Source: Lobosporangium transversale (taxonomy: Eukaryota > Mortierellomycota > Mortierellomycetes > Mortierellales > Mortierellaceae). From it: a stretch of 64,000 nucleotides of DNA. The translations under genes were made by a program, and so were the position numbers. The stretch covers positions 372,001 through 436,000 of the forward strand of contig NW_019029009.1 in assembly GCF_002105155.1 (NCBI RefSeq), read 5' to 3'. Below the pieces are notes generated by a model. It was given only the letters and a program-made list of their open reading frames with translations, was not told where the DNA came from and searched no databases. Shown here piece by piece: positions 1 through 9,938 of the stretch. Each line of letters begins with the position of its first letter. Position 1 is the first letter of the stretch.

Positions 1-1541
1 TGAGGTATCCACATCCTCAAATCCGGGTTGATACTCTGGCCTGTTGGCTGTGGTTGCTAACATCAGAGCTATCTGTCCTCCTGCTGAATCACCTGCAACG
101 ACGATGTTTTGAGGATTTCCACCAAAGATTCGGATCTCATCCTTGACCCATCGTAGAGCACGTTTGCAGTCGATCAGTTGAGTTGGGTATCCTGCCTTGC
201 TCTTTAACCGATAGTCTACCGAAACCACAATCCAGTCATATGTAATCATCTCTGTCAAAAGTGGACCCACCAACTTTTTACTGCCCATAGTCCATCCACC
301 TCCATGCATGTAAAACTATGTAACCCCCCCAAAAAAAAAAAAAAAAAGTAAAAAAATAAAAAAAAGTTTCAGTTTTCTTTTTTTTTTTTTTTTTTTTTTT
401 TTACTCCGCATCCGATCAGCATATGATATGGTTTCGGTCAAAACTTACAAGAACAGGTCTATCGTCTCCTGCCACGACGGAGTGAGGCTGATAAACATCC
501 AACTCCATGTCAACAGCTGATTTCCACCCATCTGTTCTCTCTGCATCCAACCGTTCTGCTGCTGTCCAGTATGGAACTATGTTGAATAGAGATATTAAAA
601 AATAAATAAATATGACAGCCACGATTGATTGTTCAAGTCCTTTCCCACGATAACAAGCAAAGGAATATTTACTGTTTTCATAAATGGTGCAGTCCTTTGG
701 CCAGATGAAAGGGTTAAGGAGTTGCTGCCAGAATCTTCGTCTATATGTATATATTTGTCAAGTTATATAAAAAGAAAAAAAAAAAAAAGATATCTGATTA
801 GTTTGTGTTGGTCTTTTTTTTTTTTTTTTTTTTTTTTTTGTCACATCATCTGCTTGCTTTTTGCTTTTTGCTTTTTGCTTTTTGCTTTTTGCTTTTTGCT
901 TTTTGCTTTTGCTTTACGATGTAATCCCTGGGAGCTCTATCCTATCGTCACTCTTCTTAGATAGCTGATCCAAGTACTGTTGTCCTAGATCCTGAACCTC
1001 GAAGGATCGCTTGAAGAGATGTAATAGACCAACGGCTGTGATGATGTTTGTATAATAGAAGAACCGTACCAGCGAAGACTCCTCTAATTCCCAAGAGGGT
1101 TTGATTTTTGTTATTTTTTTATGTTTCATGCGATAAATGAGTAAAACATGGTTAGATGTTCATATTCTGTATAAAAAGCTTTTTTTTTTCTTTTTAATCC
1201 CTCCGGCAAAATTAATGAAATGCAACGCAACACAACACAACGCAACGCAACGCAACGCAATGCAACTTACGAAATGTACCGGTGAGAGTCAACCACGTGT
1301 AAAAACAGGCGTCCATGCACATGACGGACAATGGTAATTCGGATAGCTGGTTACTTAGTATACAGAGGACCCAATTAACTTTACGGTATCGAGTAGCGGC
1401 TCCTGTGATAGCGACCCAGGTCAGAGCCATGGTGACAAAGGATGCTATTGCATAGGACAAAGCCCAAGATGACTTTGCCAAGTACATATTCAAGCTGATC
1501 AGGGTCATGATAACTCCAGTCTGTCCTGCAGCCATTGCCAT
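1..1541 (-). CDS. Membrane-anchored alpha/beta-hydrolase (HSL/carboxylesterase family), 3' end outside window
   Basis: Four exons can be traced: 1541-1271, 1083-918, 740-449 and 315 to beyond position 1. All junctions are GT-AG and the phases agree, giving at least 348 residues. Exons 1-2 encode hydrophobic segments, suggesting an ER or other membrane anchor. The catalytic part begins at the exon 3/4 junction with the oxyanion-hole motif MHGGGW (about residues 246-251), followed by VVSVDYRL and the nucleophile elbow GDSAGG (Ser about 320). This is the hormone-sensitive-lipase/alpha-beta hydrolase fold-3 pattern seen in acylglycerol, sterol-ester and xenobiotic esterases. The Asp and His of the triad would lie beyond the window edge. 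The ATG at 1541 opens the hydrophobic N-terminus and has in-frame MAMAAGQ. The substrate cannot be told from sequence. Confidence 0.8.
840..915. repeat. (TTTTTGC)n short tandem repeat in esterase intron 2
   Basis: Six to seven tandem copies of a 7-base unit, TTTTTGC on the plus strand, sit just inside intron 2 of the esterase gene, beside the donor site at 917. They directly follow a poly(T) run. Confidence 0.85.
1221..1264. repeat. (CAACG/CAACA)n microsatellite in esterase intron 1
   Basis: A run of CAACA and CAACG pentamers ends at the 5' splice site of esterase intron 1, whose donor GTAAGT on the minus strand is at 1270-1265. Confidence 0.8.
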
Positions 1542-1799
1542 TTGCGATAGCTCCTTTGTAATAAATAATTGCTGAAAAGTTTTTGTAGTTTAGGAGAGAG
1601 AAAGGGGAAAAGGTCGTTATGATGTTGATAATAATGCAATTGAGGATGAGATGAAAGATAAAAAGCAAAAAAAAAAAAAAAAAATGTTTTTGTGGGGTAA
1701 GAAAAATGTTTTATAAAGAATTTCTTTGAGTATCAAAGCAAGGTGTCTCCTTTAGTTCGTTGTCACTACAGAAGTGAAAAAGAATGAAATGGGAATTGG

Positions 1800-1832
<33 letters not shown>

Positions 1833-3382
1833 CAATGGGTAATGGAGTGATTCTTTTTTCTTTTGTCCCCTCTCCTTTTCCCCTTGGACAATGTTATAAC
1901 GGGTCGAAAAGAAGTTTAGAAAAGAAAGCGCATTGATTACAAAAAAGGGTTATTCCCATAAACAAAGATTTGCATTATGATGGGGTCGAAGGGGGTTTGT
2001 GCTACTTTTTCTATTTAAGTGAACATCTCTTTCTCTCTCTACACTCTTTTTAAAAGAGAAAATGCAATGGGGGAAGAAAAAGTGTTTTTTCTCCTCCCCA
2101 CATCCTTACATCCTCTCCCCCACATCTCACTACACACATCCCACAGCCCAGTCTCTGGAACTTGGATTGAACAAGGACTGTTGTCACGTTGAAAACAATG
2201 GTTACACTACTTTTTTTATTTATTTAAACACGCCATTCATTGTTTGGACAAAGCAAAAAACAGCTTTGTTGGCCTTGTTCTATCCCAGTGCTTTCTATAC
2301 GTCCTGCAATGCCATCCTTTGCCTTTGTTGGTTCGTTAGATGATCAAACTGTCCAATACGACGAACCTTTTTTTTTTTTTTTTTTCTTTTTTTTTGTTGG
2401 GTTAACAACTCTTGATACTCTTTGTCGCTGATTGAACCCCGTTCAACGCTCTCACTCTTTCTCTCTCTCTCGCATACAACATCCACACACTCTCTTTCTT
2501 TTCTTTACCTTATTTTCTTTCCTTCCTTCCTTCTTCTTTCTTTCTTTCTTTCTATCCTTCCCCCTCCTTATTCTTTTTTTTTTGTTTTGTTTTTTTTTTG
2601 TTTTTTTTTTGTGTAAATGTTTTTTTTTTTTTTTTTTTTTTTGCTTGTGTTCACGACTGACATAAAAAAAAGATGCAGTATCATGTAATAAGGAGATGAA
2701 CGTGGAAAAAAATAAAAATAATAACGCCATGATGCTGTTCAGCACTGTGCTGGATGCTCACAAGAACAGAGAACAGGAAGAAGGGAAGAATGAAATGAAT
2801 AAAGAGAACATTCAGGAAGAGCGTCTTTGCTATTGAGCCATGAAGATCATGTACATGCACATGTTATATAAAGTTATTTTTATAAGCAAAGAAAAAAAAA
2901 TGGTTCCACAAGTCTCTTTTCTGAGGAGATGAGTAAAAGGATCGATTCCGTTCATGCTAGAGAGTATATCTGATGGAATCAAAAGTAAATATATGTCTAT
3001 ACATATTAACAATAAACACTTGTGGTTCACAACAAATAAGTGCAACCGAAGTGTGGCGTTCGTGGAGGAGGATCGTTTTTTCTTTTTCTTTTTAACGCAT
3101 CTTCACGTTGAAAACATTCTAGGCAAGCAATTGGCGATCCTATCCTTTTCCCCGATTCATGACAAAACGCACAAGCCAGCCTGAAGTACAGGATTCGCAC
3201 AAGACATCATTGAAAAAATCATGGGCTTTGAATAAATCCGTTTCACACCCTTCCAAAAATAATTAGATCTCAATGGCGTCATTCCCCCAAACATCGTCCA
3301 TGGCTCCCCATGCTATAACCAGAGTTCAATGATGGATTTCTTCAGTGATCGATACGCGTGCATGATTAAATTGATTGGACAC
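1542..3382. other. Intergenic: upstream region of esterase, no gene seen
   Basis: The stretch is AT-rich and full of homopolymers (poly(A) near 1800-1830, poly(T) near 2370-2400 and 2570-2640) and CT-rich tracts. Open frames here are poly-Phe/poly-Lys artefacts of those tracts. Nothing with protein-like composition was found on either strand. Confidence 0.6.
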
Positions 3383-3538
3383 TTAAAAATGTAAAATATC
3401 TCCATGTCCTATTAAATTATTGAGACATGGTCTGTGCCATCCGAAACGCTTGAAATAAGCGTTGCAGTTGGGACGAGGACATTTAGCACAAGTGTAATAC
3501 TCTTGAACGTCTACAACTTCGTATCCAAGGGACCTCGC
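3383..3538 (-). pseudogene. Fanzor-type (TnpB-like) last-exon fragment
   Basis: After a good acceptor (TTTTTCCTCAAACAG on the minus strand) 51 codons read ARSLGYEVVDVQEYYT and then CAKCPRPNCNAYFK before a stop at 3383. The segment aligns by eye with the last exon of the larger Fanzor at 16995: both start at the same intron position (ARSLGY against AKSLDY) and share EYYT-x-AKCPRP-x-C. In Fanzor/TnpB proteins this is the stretch after the RuvC-II region that leads into the zinc-binding insertion. The second Cys pair and the DRD motif of RuvC-III are missing here, because the frame diverges after PNCNAYF. It is therefore a truncated, non-functional remnant. The RuvC-III-less ending might be a deletion that fused the two Cys pairs. 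Confidence 0.6.
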
Positions 3539-3859
3539 CTGTTTGAGGAAAAAGTAAATAAATAAATATGAAAAATAGATCAGAGAATTTTTTTTTCGAT
3601 ACTTACTCTACTGACGCATCAAAATCCCCCTTTATCAATATTAATTACGCTAATTGAATACATGAATTCTGGAGGAGATTAGCCCAGACTCCTCATTATC
3701 AGGTGTGTTTACCTGTTGGAGGATGTCTAGGTGGCAGGAAGGGTGCTACTCGACTTTTTCGTTGGACTAGATATTGATTGTTAAATACTAAGTACCCAAG
3801 TATTCAATAATAATAATAATAATAATCATAACAGCCATCATACCACCAAACAATTCCTC

Positions 3860-4237
3860 TGTCTGTGACGAGACGATGGATATCCTGCCCTTCCGAGCCA
3901 GGTTATTTGCCACATATCCACTTTCAGTTACTAACTCACCAGCAGTATGTGTTGCTGCTAACACTGCTTTCTGGGACGCCCAGAACGCTGGCCCCTCATT
4001 GCGCTTCCAAACCTCGTAGTTGTTCTGCAGAGCTATTCGTGTTGCTTAAGAGATAACGGTGGAATTTTTCAAAAGGGCCACATAAGCCTTTTCGGCATCT
4101 TTTTCATATAAGTACTTGGAATTTTCTGCAAAGTCACACATGGAGACAACTTCTCCCTTTTTGACTTTATCCTTTAGCCATTGTACTTGCTCAGGAGCGA
4201 TTCCTTGAAAACTCATTGCTAGAAGTCCAATACTCAT
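3860..4237 (-). pseudogene. Unrecognised open frame with one in-frame stop
   Basis: From ATG 4237 the minus strand reads MSIGLLAMSFQGIAPEQVQW with normal, non-repetitive composition. It hits a TAA at about 4046 and continues in the same frame through NNYEVWKRNEGPAFWASQK to about 3860, where LFGG meets a possible donor GTATGA. The residue mix (charged, Trp-containing) is typical of real protein, so one gene with a nonsense mutation is the simplest reading. I do not recognise the family. It lies just upstream, on the same strand, of the Fanzor fragment at 3538, and the predicted intron could even join the two. That might reflect a chimeric or coincidental splice. Confidence 0.45.
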
Positions 4238-5334
4238 TAAATATCAGTTAGGATCTTGCAAAGTGTGACATAAAAAATTAAAAATAAAAATAAAGTAGTA
4301 AAGAGCAGTTGACCACTCTGCCATGCTCCACTTTCCGTCTACTTCCTACCGCGAACTAAATAAGGAACGTGCTAAAAAAGTACCAGTGTATATTGGACAG
4401 ATGTCTTTTCTGGGCCTGCGCTCATTCAAACAGGAAATAAACATGCTAACAAACCTAAAGATTGATCTAATATGGGTAATGAGGAAGGATAGAGCTAATT
4501 AATGCAAGAGCATTGATGCTGGATAGATTGAAAAGGCTGAAAAAAAGTAGTGCCACAAAATAAAAAAAATGGTGATGACGCGTAAAAAGTAAAAAAAAAT
4601 AAAAAAATAAAAAAATAAAAAATATCGAAATAAAGGGCAGTAATAATGAGAACGGCAGAGATGATGAAAGGGTAAAAGTAAAGGAGATTGCTAATGAAGA
4701 GAGAGGAGCTGATGGTTGTAAAATTAAGTGGTGGCGATGAGGCGCAGAAAATGCAGTGCAGTCCACGACACGTAGGCTCGTCATAGGCTCGTCACCAGTC
4801 TGGAGGACGAAGTTCATGTGCACATGCACGTACTGAAAGGCAAATCTGGCTTGCTCTTGCAGGCACTTCTCTCTCAGGCTGGGACCAAATTTGACATTTT
4901 GGCTGAAGGTCTTTTTTTTTTAAATTTGAAAAAATTCCCGAGTCGAAGCATCTCCTGAAGCAACACCAGAGGTTAATAAGCCAAAAAAGGTACAGCCATC
5001 TGATAAAGCCAACTCAAGAAATAGACGAATAACACGATCCAAGAGAATGGCATCATAACGCTCATAGAGAGTATCGCAGAGGTTTTTTACTCTGTCGTGG
5101 GACATTTTCCTTTGGCAAAAAATAATAATCTGCACGTTGAGGTTTATTTTTTCCTCACAGGTTTTGTTTTAATTTCCTGAGTGACAGAGATCATGTATAA
5201 GTAATATCAATTAGGTTAAAACATTGCACGCAGCACCACATTATCCGAGCATTTATTCATTTGTTTTCTATATATAAAGATCCTATTTATGTGGGCTGGA
5301 GGGCTGCAATTAAACGAAATATGCAACAGCGGTT
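4238..5334. other. Gene-poor spacer with solo TIR-element end and one short frame
   Basis: It contains a solo copy of the 8.3-8.8 kb inverted-repeat element terminus at about 4802-4943. A 71-codon minus-strand frame (5135-4920, with an inner start MSHDRVKNLCDTLYER) has plausible protein composition but no recognisable family, and it runs into that repeat. A 120-codon minus frame (4829-4467) is mostly Phe/Leu/Ser from AT-rich sequence and is not believed. Confidence 0.5.
4802..4943 (-). repeat. Solo terminal segment of inverted-repeat element (same family as 8329-8776)
   Basis: Shared blocks in order are GAGGACGAAG, CAGGCTGGGACCAAA, TTGACATTTTGGCTG, AGGTCTTTTTT and AAATTTGAAA. The order and direction match the reverse complement of 8640-8776. 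No partner terminus was found within 4.2-5.3 kb. Confidence 0.65.
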
Positions 5335-8328
5335 ATGTGTGTAGGACCGATTTAAAAGCGCTATCGCCTTTGTCTAAAGGGTAAGTGGATAATGATGGCT
5401 TCATTCATAAAGAATGAACCATTGTAAAAATTTCTCAAGGAACGGGTATAATGCTTTTTTTAAAAAAAGACAAAATTTCATCCACTTGATTGCTATTCGA
5501 TTTAATTCTCCAGATTCGTACCGGCTGATCCTCCTGAATATGCAGCTTCGATGTCGATTTTTATGACACGCTGACTTACATGTTTTAAGCATTTATATGG
5601 CTTCTGGACGACCGTATTTCTGGCGGTAAGAAAGTTCTGAACTTTAAAATCGTCATATACGACTCCTGGCACCACAAAATAGAGGAAAATAGTATCATCA
5701 CTTCCCTTCGACTTTGATCGGTCTCCCTTCGACTTTGATTGGTCTCCCTTCAAGCAGGGTCCAGTAATACAATCAATTATCTCCTTGAATGGTGCTTGCT
5801 TGATCGGATGCTCCTCTGATACTGTGACCTGAAATAGCTTGTTGGGTCCCAATGCAAAATCAATGCACGGAAATTTAGAATATTCTGGTACAAATAACTT
5901 GCCAGCTGCTTGAGTGAGCCTTGATAATTCCTCTGAAGTCCGGATAAATACCTCTTCTGGATTTGCTGGAAAATCAAGAAATCCTGTTTCGCCTGACTGG
6001 AGATCCCTAAAGGGAAATCTAATATCACCACGTCGAAATAAGTGATGAGCATAGATTTCAACCAGTGGGCCTTTATCTATATCCTCTCCGCCTGCGACAA
6101 GTTTCGCCAACACATCGACCCAAGTGTTATCTTTTATTTTGTCCATAATCTGTGATTCGACCCAACGAGATGCCCACACCAGGTAGAAGTCGAGATGGTC
6201 AGAAGTGGGGACTCTATGGAGTAAACGACTAAATCCACTCGCATCTTTTCCTCGTGCAAAGAGCCTTAGAAGATCTGCTGGTTTCTCGAGTGTTCTAATA
6301 GCATCATTGACGCGGAATAACGCAGCTTCTTTAGCACGCTCAGTATGTTTTTGATTTTTGGATAGTACATCGGCTGGACACTGTAGAACCTGTCTTGGCA
6401 CGCCCCCCAAGTCGTAAAAAAGCTCCTCCAAAAATGCTTCACTCACTACATGAAAAAACTTTACATTGGCTCTACATTCCTTAAGCTCATCCAGACTCCA
6501 GAGTGACATGTGATAGTAGCTATTTGGTGTATTTTCCTTGGTGAGTTCATCGTAATGCCCATAGAGAGTTCTTGGCGATGCTGAAAATATCGTCCTGGCT
6601 TTACCTGGTTGAGGATTTTCACCACTATCAACTAAATACCACGTTTCACGTTGGTTAAGGAAATCTTCAAACATCGTTATATTCCCTTTACGTTGGCAAG
6701 TTGTTCCTCCATAAACATAACATTTGGTATGCTGCTTCTCTTGGAAAATAATAATCGGTGGATTTTCCTCATCGTGTTCGGCAAGGAGGCGGATGGCAAA
6801 ATAGACCAAAAAGGCTGACTTCCCAATTCCAGGCGTTCCAGTGACAAAGAGTCGGTTCAAACGAGGTACTTCATGAGGGGTACTTAATCCGGATGTAATA
6901 TGGTCATAAAGCTCTTTATATTCATCTCTGATATAAAGATGCCTTGTTTGGCAACAGGGAAGATACAACCCTCAGGGGCAGTCAACATTTTGGAACCCTT
7001 GATACCACCAGAATTTCGGAGCTCGCAAGCCACGCTAACAATGCTGCAGTAAATACTATCTTCTGATAACTTCTCCCCATGTACGAAAGCAGCTTGACCC
7101 TCTCTTTCGAGTTTAGACGCGAGATGCAGGGTCACCATTCACTATCCCTTTCGTTACAAGCCCTGCTTCTGTAATCGCATCCCTAAGACCACCTCTATTA
7201 TACTTGGACGACTTTTTTAGAGGGTGACTCTGATAAAGGAGATAGAGTGATCAAAGTCAATATTTTTGATTTATTGCACATCACTCTAAAATGATCAATA
7301 ACCAGATTCTCGGCCAAAAGCACTCACCAGAATCTCCATCTTGTTTTCTTTTCTGACCTATGTATCAAAAGCGAATAATGAGAAAGAACGTTGAGTTATC
7401 AAGACACAAACCAAATGGTGATATTATGCACATGGCCGTTTAAGATACAAACCAAGCTTCATCAGCTGAAAATATCAACAATCAGTCCATCAAGAGCCAA
7501 GGATATACCTCGCTGTGGTGGCTTGACAAAAACATGGATAGTTTCCTTGGAAGTTCAGAATTAAATATGTCCCCAAGCTCCATTGACGCGATTGTGAGAG
7601 CCTCTTTTGACTCGATTTCTGACTCAAAGATGGCCTCGCCTTTGTCAGGGATGGAACCTTGTAGAGGGTGAGCTGGTCAGCGTCAATATCCTAAATGCAT
7701 TGGCTTCTCTGTTTGATGGCTTGCTTGAGCATCCCGACCGATTTATCGCAGAAAATCTCTACTGGGAACGACGTTGCTTCTCCCTCGACAACGCAGTTCA
7801 GCAGTAGCAGTGGCGCGCTTTTTTCGTTGTGGGCGCTGGTTTACTCTTTTTCGTTTATTGAGTGTGGAGGCATCCTCAGGCTTATTTGCAGTCATTTTTT
7901 TTTGTGCTTGGCTCTCTGTGGAATCATTTGCAGCCATGTTTTTTTGTGTTGAGCTCCTTGTGCGGCCATTGAAAATTAAGATGAGTGGGACTGAGTGTGG
8001 TTGAAATGCAGGGAGAATGATGGTTAAATAGGCGAAGGTATATTCTTACTCTTTCACCCGTGGTCACGGTATGGAAACAATAATGAAAAATGTGTAAGGC
8101 AAAAAAAAAAGAAGGAAAGGAAAAGAAAGGCAATAAATGAAGGCTTGGAATGAATAAAAGAGGTAAGTGGTGAAATATGAAAAAGGTGGCGAAAATGAAG
8201 TGGAGCAAAGGAAAGAAAGGAGCGACAACTGATAAATTTGTTCCTTTATTTCGAGGTTAGGCTTTGCGTGAGAAAATATTTTTTTCAAATCAGCCACGTG
8301 CCATTTCTGGGTCATTATGACGTGACAG
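5335..8328. repeat. Left arm of ~3 kb Crinkler inverted repeat
   Basis: The reverse complement of this arm runs nearly identical to 9541-12552, including promoter, coding region and about 150 bp beyond the stop. Outside these limits similarity fades. Differences are single substitutions and 1-5 base indels. The loop between the arms (8329-9540) is filled by two inverted-repeat elements. Confidence 0.85.
5502..7937 (-). pseudogene. Crinkler (CRN) effector, copy A: 5' part broken, NTPase and nuclease-like domains open
   Basis: This is the divergent twin of the gene at 9939. The N-terminal block (MAANDSTESQAQKK, then KRKRV and RKKR) is followed near 7811 by a 5-base deletion relative to the twin. 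That deletion throws the ubiquitin-like CRN domain out of frame. More small indels lie near 7060-7200 and a one-base loss near 6949. From about 6968 one frame stays open for roughly 488 codons to the stop at 5502. It carries a P-loop NTPase (Walker A GTPGIGKS) and, at the C-terminus, a segment typical of REase-like Crinkler tails (IDFALGP followed by VTVSEEHPIK, then FVVPGVVYDDFK). Known CRNs are secreted or host-directed nuclear effectors, or fungal intracellular conflict proteins. The role here is inference. Only the C-terminal two thirds could be translated. Confidence 0.8.
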
Positions 8329-8776
8329 AGGACGAAGTTCAAACTTGACATTTTGGCTGGAGGTCTCTTTTTTTAAATTTGAAAGAGTTTCTAAGTCAAA
8401 CACACCGCTAGGAAAGGTTCTTTTTTTCTAAGTCATTTACACCATAGGGGATAGCTTTTTTTTATTTCTTTTAATTTTTCTAGAGGTAAATTTCGTAGTG
8501 ATAATCGGATGAATAAATGAGATTGTGAAGAAAAACAGTAGCATGCTTCACACGTAGGCCATTTTCCTCTGATCTGTAGGACTTTGCTTGAAAAAAAATG
8601 ATTTTTAAAAAAAAAAAAAAAGCTATTTCCTATGGTGTAAATGACTTAGAAAAAAAAAAGAGCCTTTCCTAGCGGTGTGTTTGACTTAGAAACTTTTTCA
8701 AATTTAAAGAAAGAGACCTCCAGCCAAAATGTCAAGTTTGGTCCCAGCCTGTGCTTGTGCACGAGCTTCGTCCTCA
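8329..8776. mobile_element. MITE-like element with ~120 bp terminal inverted repeats
   Basis: Positions 8340-8463 read the same as the reverse complement of 8612-8740 with few changes: CAAACTTGACATTTTGGC, AGGTCTC, AAATTTGAAA, AACACACCGCTAGGAAAGG, CATTTACACCATAGG. An outer block GAGGACGAAG at 8329 recurs inverted at 8763-8775, after a segment present only at the right end. The centre (about 150 bp) has no coding frame, so it is non-autonomous. It lies exactly at the inner edge of the left Crinkler arm. Confidence 0.75.
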
Positions 8777-8829
8777 GGCTGGTGACGAGACTGAGAAATG
8801 AGTTCTTTGCGCACTAAAGATTGTGGGTG

Positions 8830-9530
8830 AATCTATTTGACAACCCGGGTTGTCACTCTTATTTGACAACCCCCCCCTTAATTATTTTTCTCAATTTTTT
8901 TTCTTTGCGTGACAACCCGGGGTTGCCAAATAGTAAAATATCTAATTTGACAACCCCAAGCTCACTATTATTTGACAACCCTTTTTTTATTGGCAAGATT
9001 ATTATGTGAAAATCGTTTCTATTGCTATACCTCAGCAACACGAAATCCCTCCAGCAATCTAAAAGCTTCCTTCAAATAACAAACTTTTTTTTTTGGTTAC
9101 GAGGTGTTGTTTTTTATTACAACTGATTTCTAAAACAAGGGTTTGCTTTATAGAAAATGTGCCTATACGGGTAACATGCACTAAGCATACATAAATTCGG
9201 AGTGGTTATGCGACGCTTGATGGCGCATGCGTAAGACGCGGAAAGGAAAAAAAGAGAGACAGAAGAAGCTATAACCACAGTCATGATAACGGAGTGTTGC
9301 CACCATTTTAGAAATCCAGCTGAGAAAGGCCCTCCATAAGTGCAAGAGGGTGAAGACTTGTCATGTGACAGGTTGAAAAAGACAATTTTTCTTCTTTTTT
9401 TGACAACCCGGGTTGTCAAATAACAAAAAAGTGAAAATTGAAGACCTGGGTTGCCAAATAAGCCGGTGTGACTGCTAAATTAGGGGGGGGTTGTCAAATA
9501 AGAGTGACAACCCGGGTTGTCAAATAGATT
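8830..9530. mobile_element. Non-autonomous element with palindromic TIRs and TTTGACAACCC motif clusters
   Basis: Both ends carry AATCTATTTGACAACCC followed by a GACAACCCGGGTTGTC palindrome, a CTCTTATTTGACAACCC block and a C-run, inverted with respect to each other over about 52 bases (8830-8882 and 9478-9530). Further copies of (T)TTGACAACCC occur inside, in both orientations, near 8908, 8948, 8976, 9400 and 9440. A 9-base direct repeat AAAGATTGT (8816-8824 and 9536-9544) flanks the whole unit with 5 extra bases on each side, compatible with a 9-bp target duplication of Mutator type. No transposase frame is present; the 100-codon minus frame inside has no recognisable features. Confidence 0.7.
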
Positions 9531-9877
9531 AATTCAAAGATTGTCACGTCACAATGATCCAGAAAATGGCACGTGGCTGATTTGAAAAAAAATATTTTCT
9601 CACACATCGCCTAACCTTAAAATAAAGGATCAAATTTATCAATTGTCGCTCCTTTCCTTTGCTTCACTTCATTTTTGCACTCTCCCTCTTCCTTTATCAC
9701 TTTTTTCATATTTCACCCCAGTTTTGTTCCCATCAATTTTGCTCTTTTATTTATTCCAAGCCTTCATTTATTGCCTTTCCTTTCCTTTCCTTTTTTTTTT
9801 TTTTTTTGCCTTACACATTTTTCATTATTGTTTCCATACCGTGACCACGGGTGAAAGAGTAAGAATATACCTTCGCC

Positions 9878-9884
9878 TATTTAA
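9878..9884 (+). promoter_or_regulatory. TATA-like box of Crinkler copy B
   Basis: TATTTAA lies 55 bp before the ATG at 9939 and is preserved in the other arm (about 8025-8031, minus strand). CT-rich tracts and a CGTCA element lie upstream in both copies. The assignment rests on position only. Confidence 0.3.
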
Positions 9885-9938
9885 CCATCATTCTCCCTGC
9901 ATTTCAACCACACTCAGTCCCACTCATCTTAATTTTCA

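Noticed and set aside
840..915. Regular short repeats considered as a CRISPR-like array
   Set aside because: Units are contiguous 7-mers without spacers, in a eukaryotic intron.
4467..4829. 120-codon minus frame starting MHVHMNFVLQ
   Set aside because: Hydrophobic low-complexity translation of AT-rich spacer; its start lies in the repeat-element end.
7924..8351. Phe/Leu/Ser-rich minus frames, with the mirror frame at 9643-10017 on plus
   Set aside because: This is the CT-rich Crinkler promoter and leader sequence in both arms, not coding.
9117..9419. 100-codon minus frame inside the TTTGACAACCC element
   Set aside because: No transposase motifs, and it is cut by the element's own motif repeats; probably chance.
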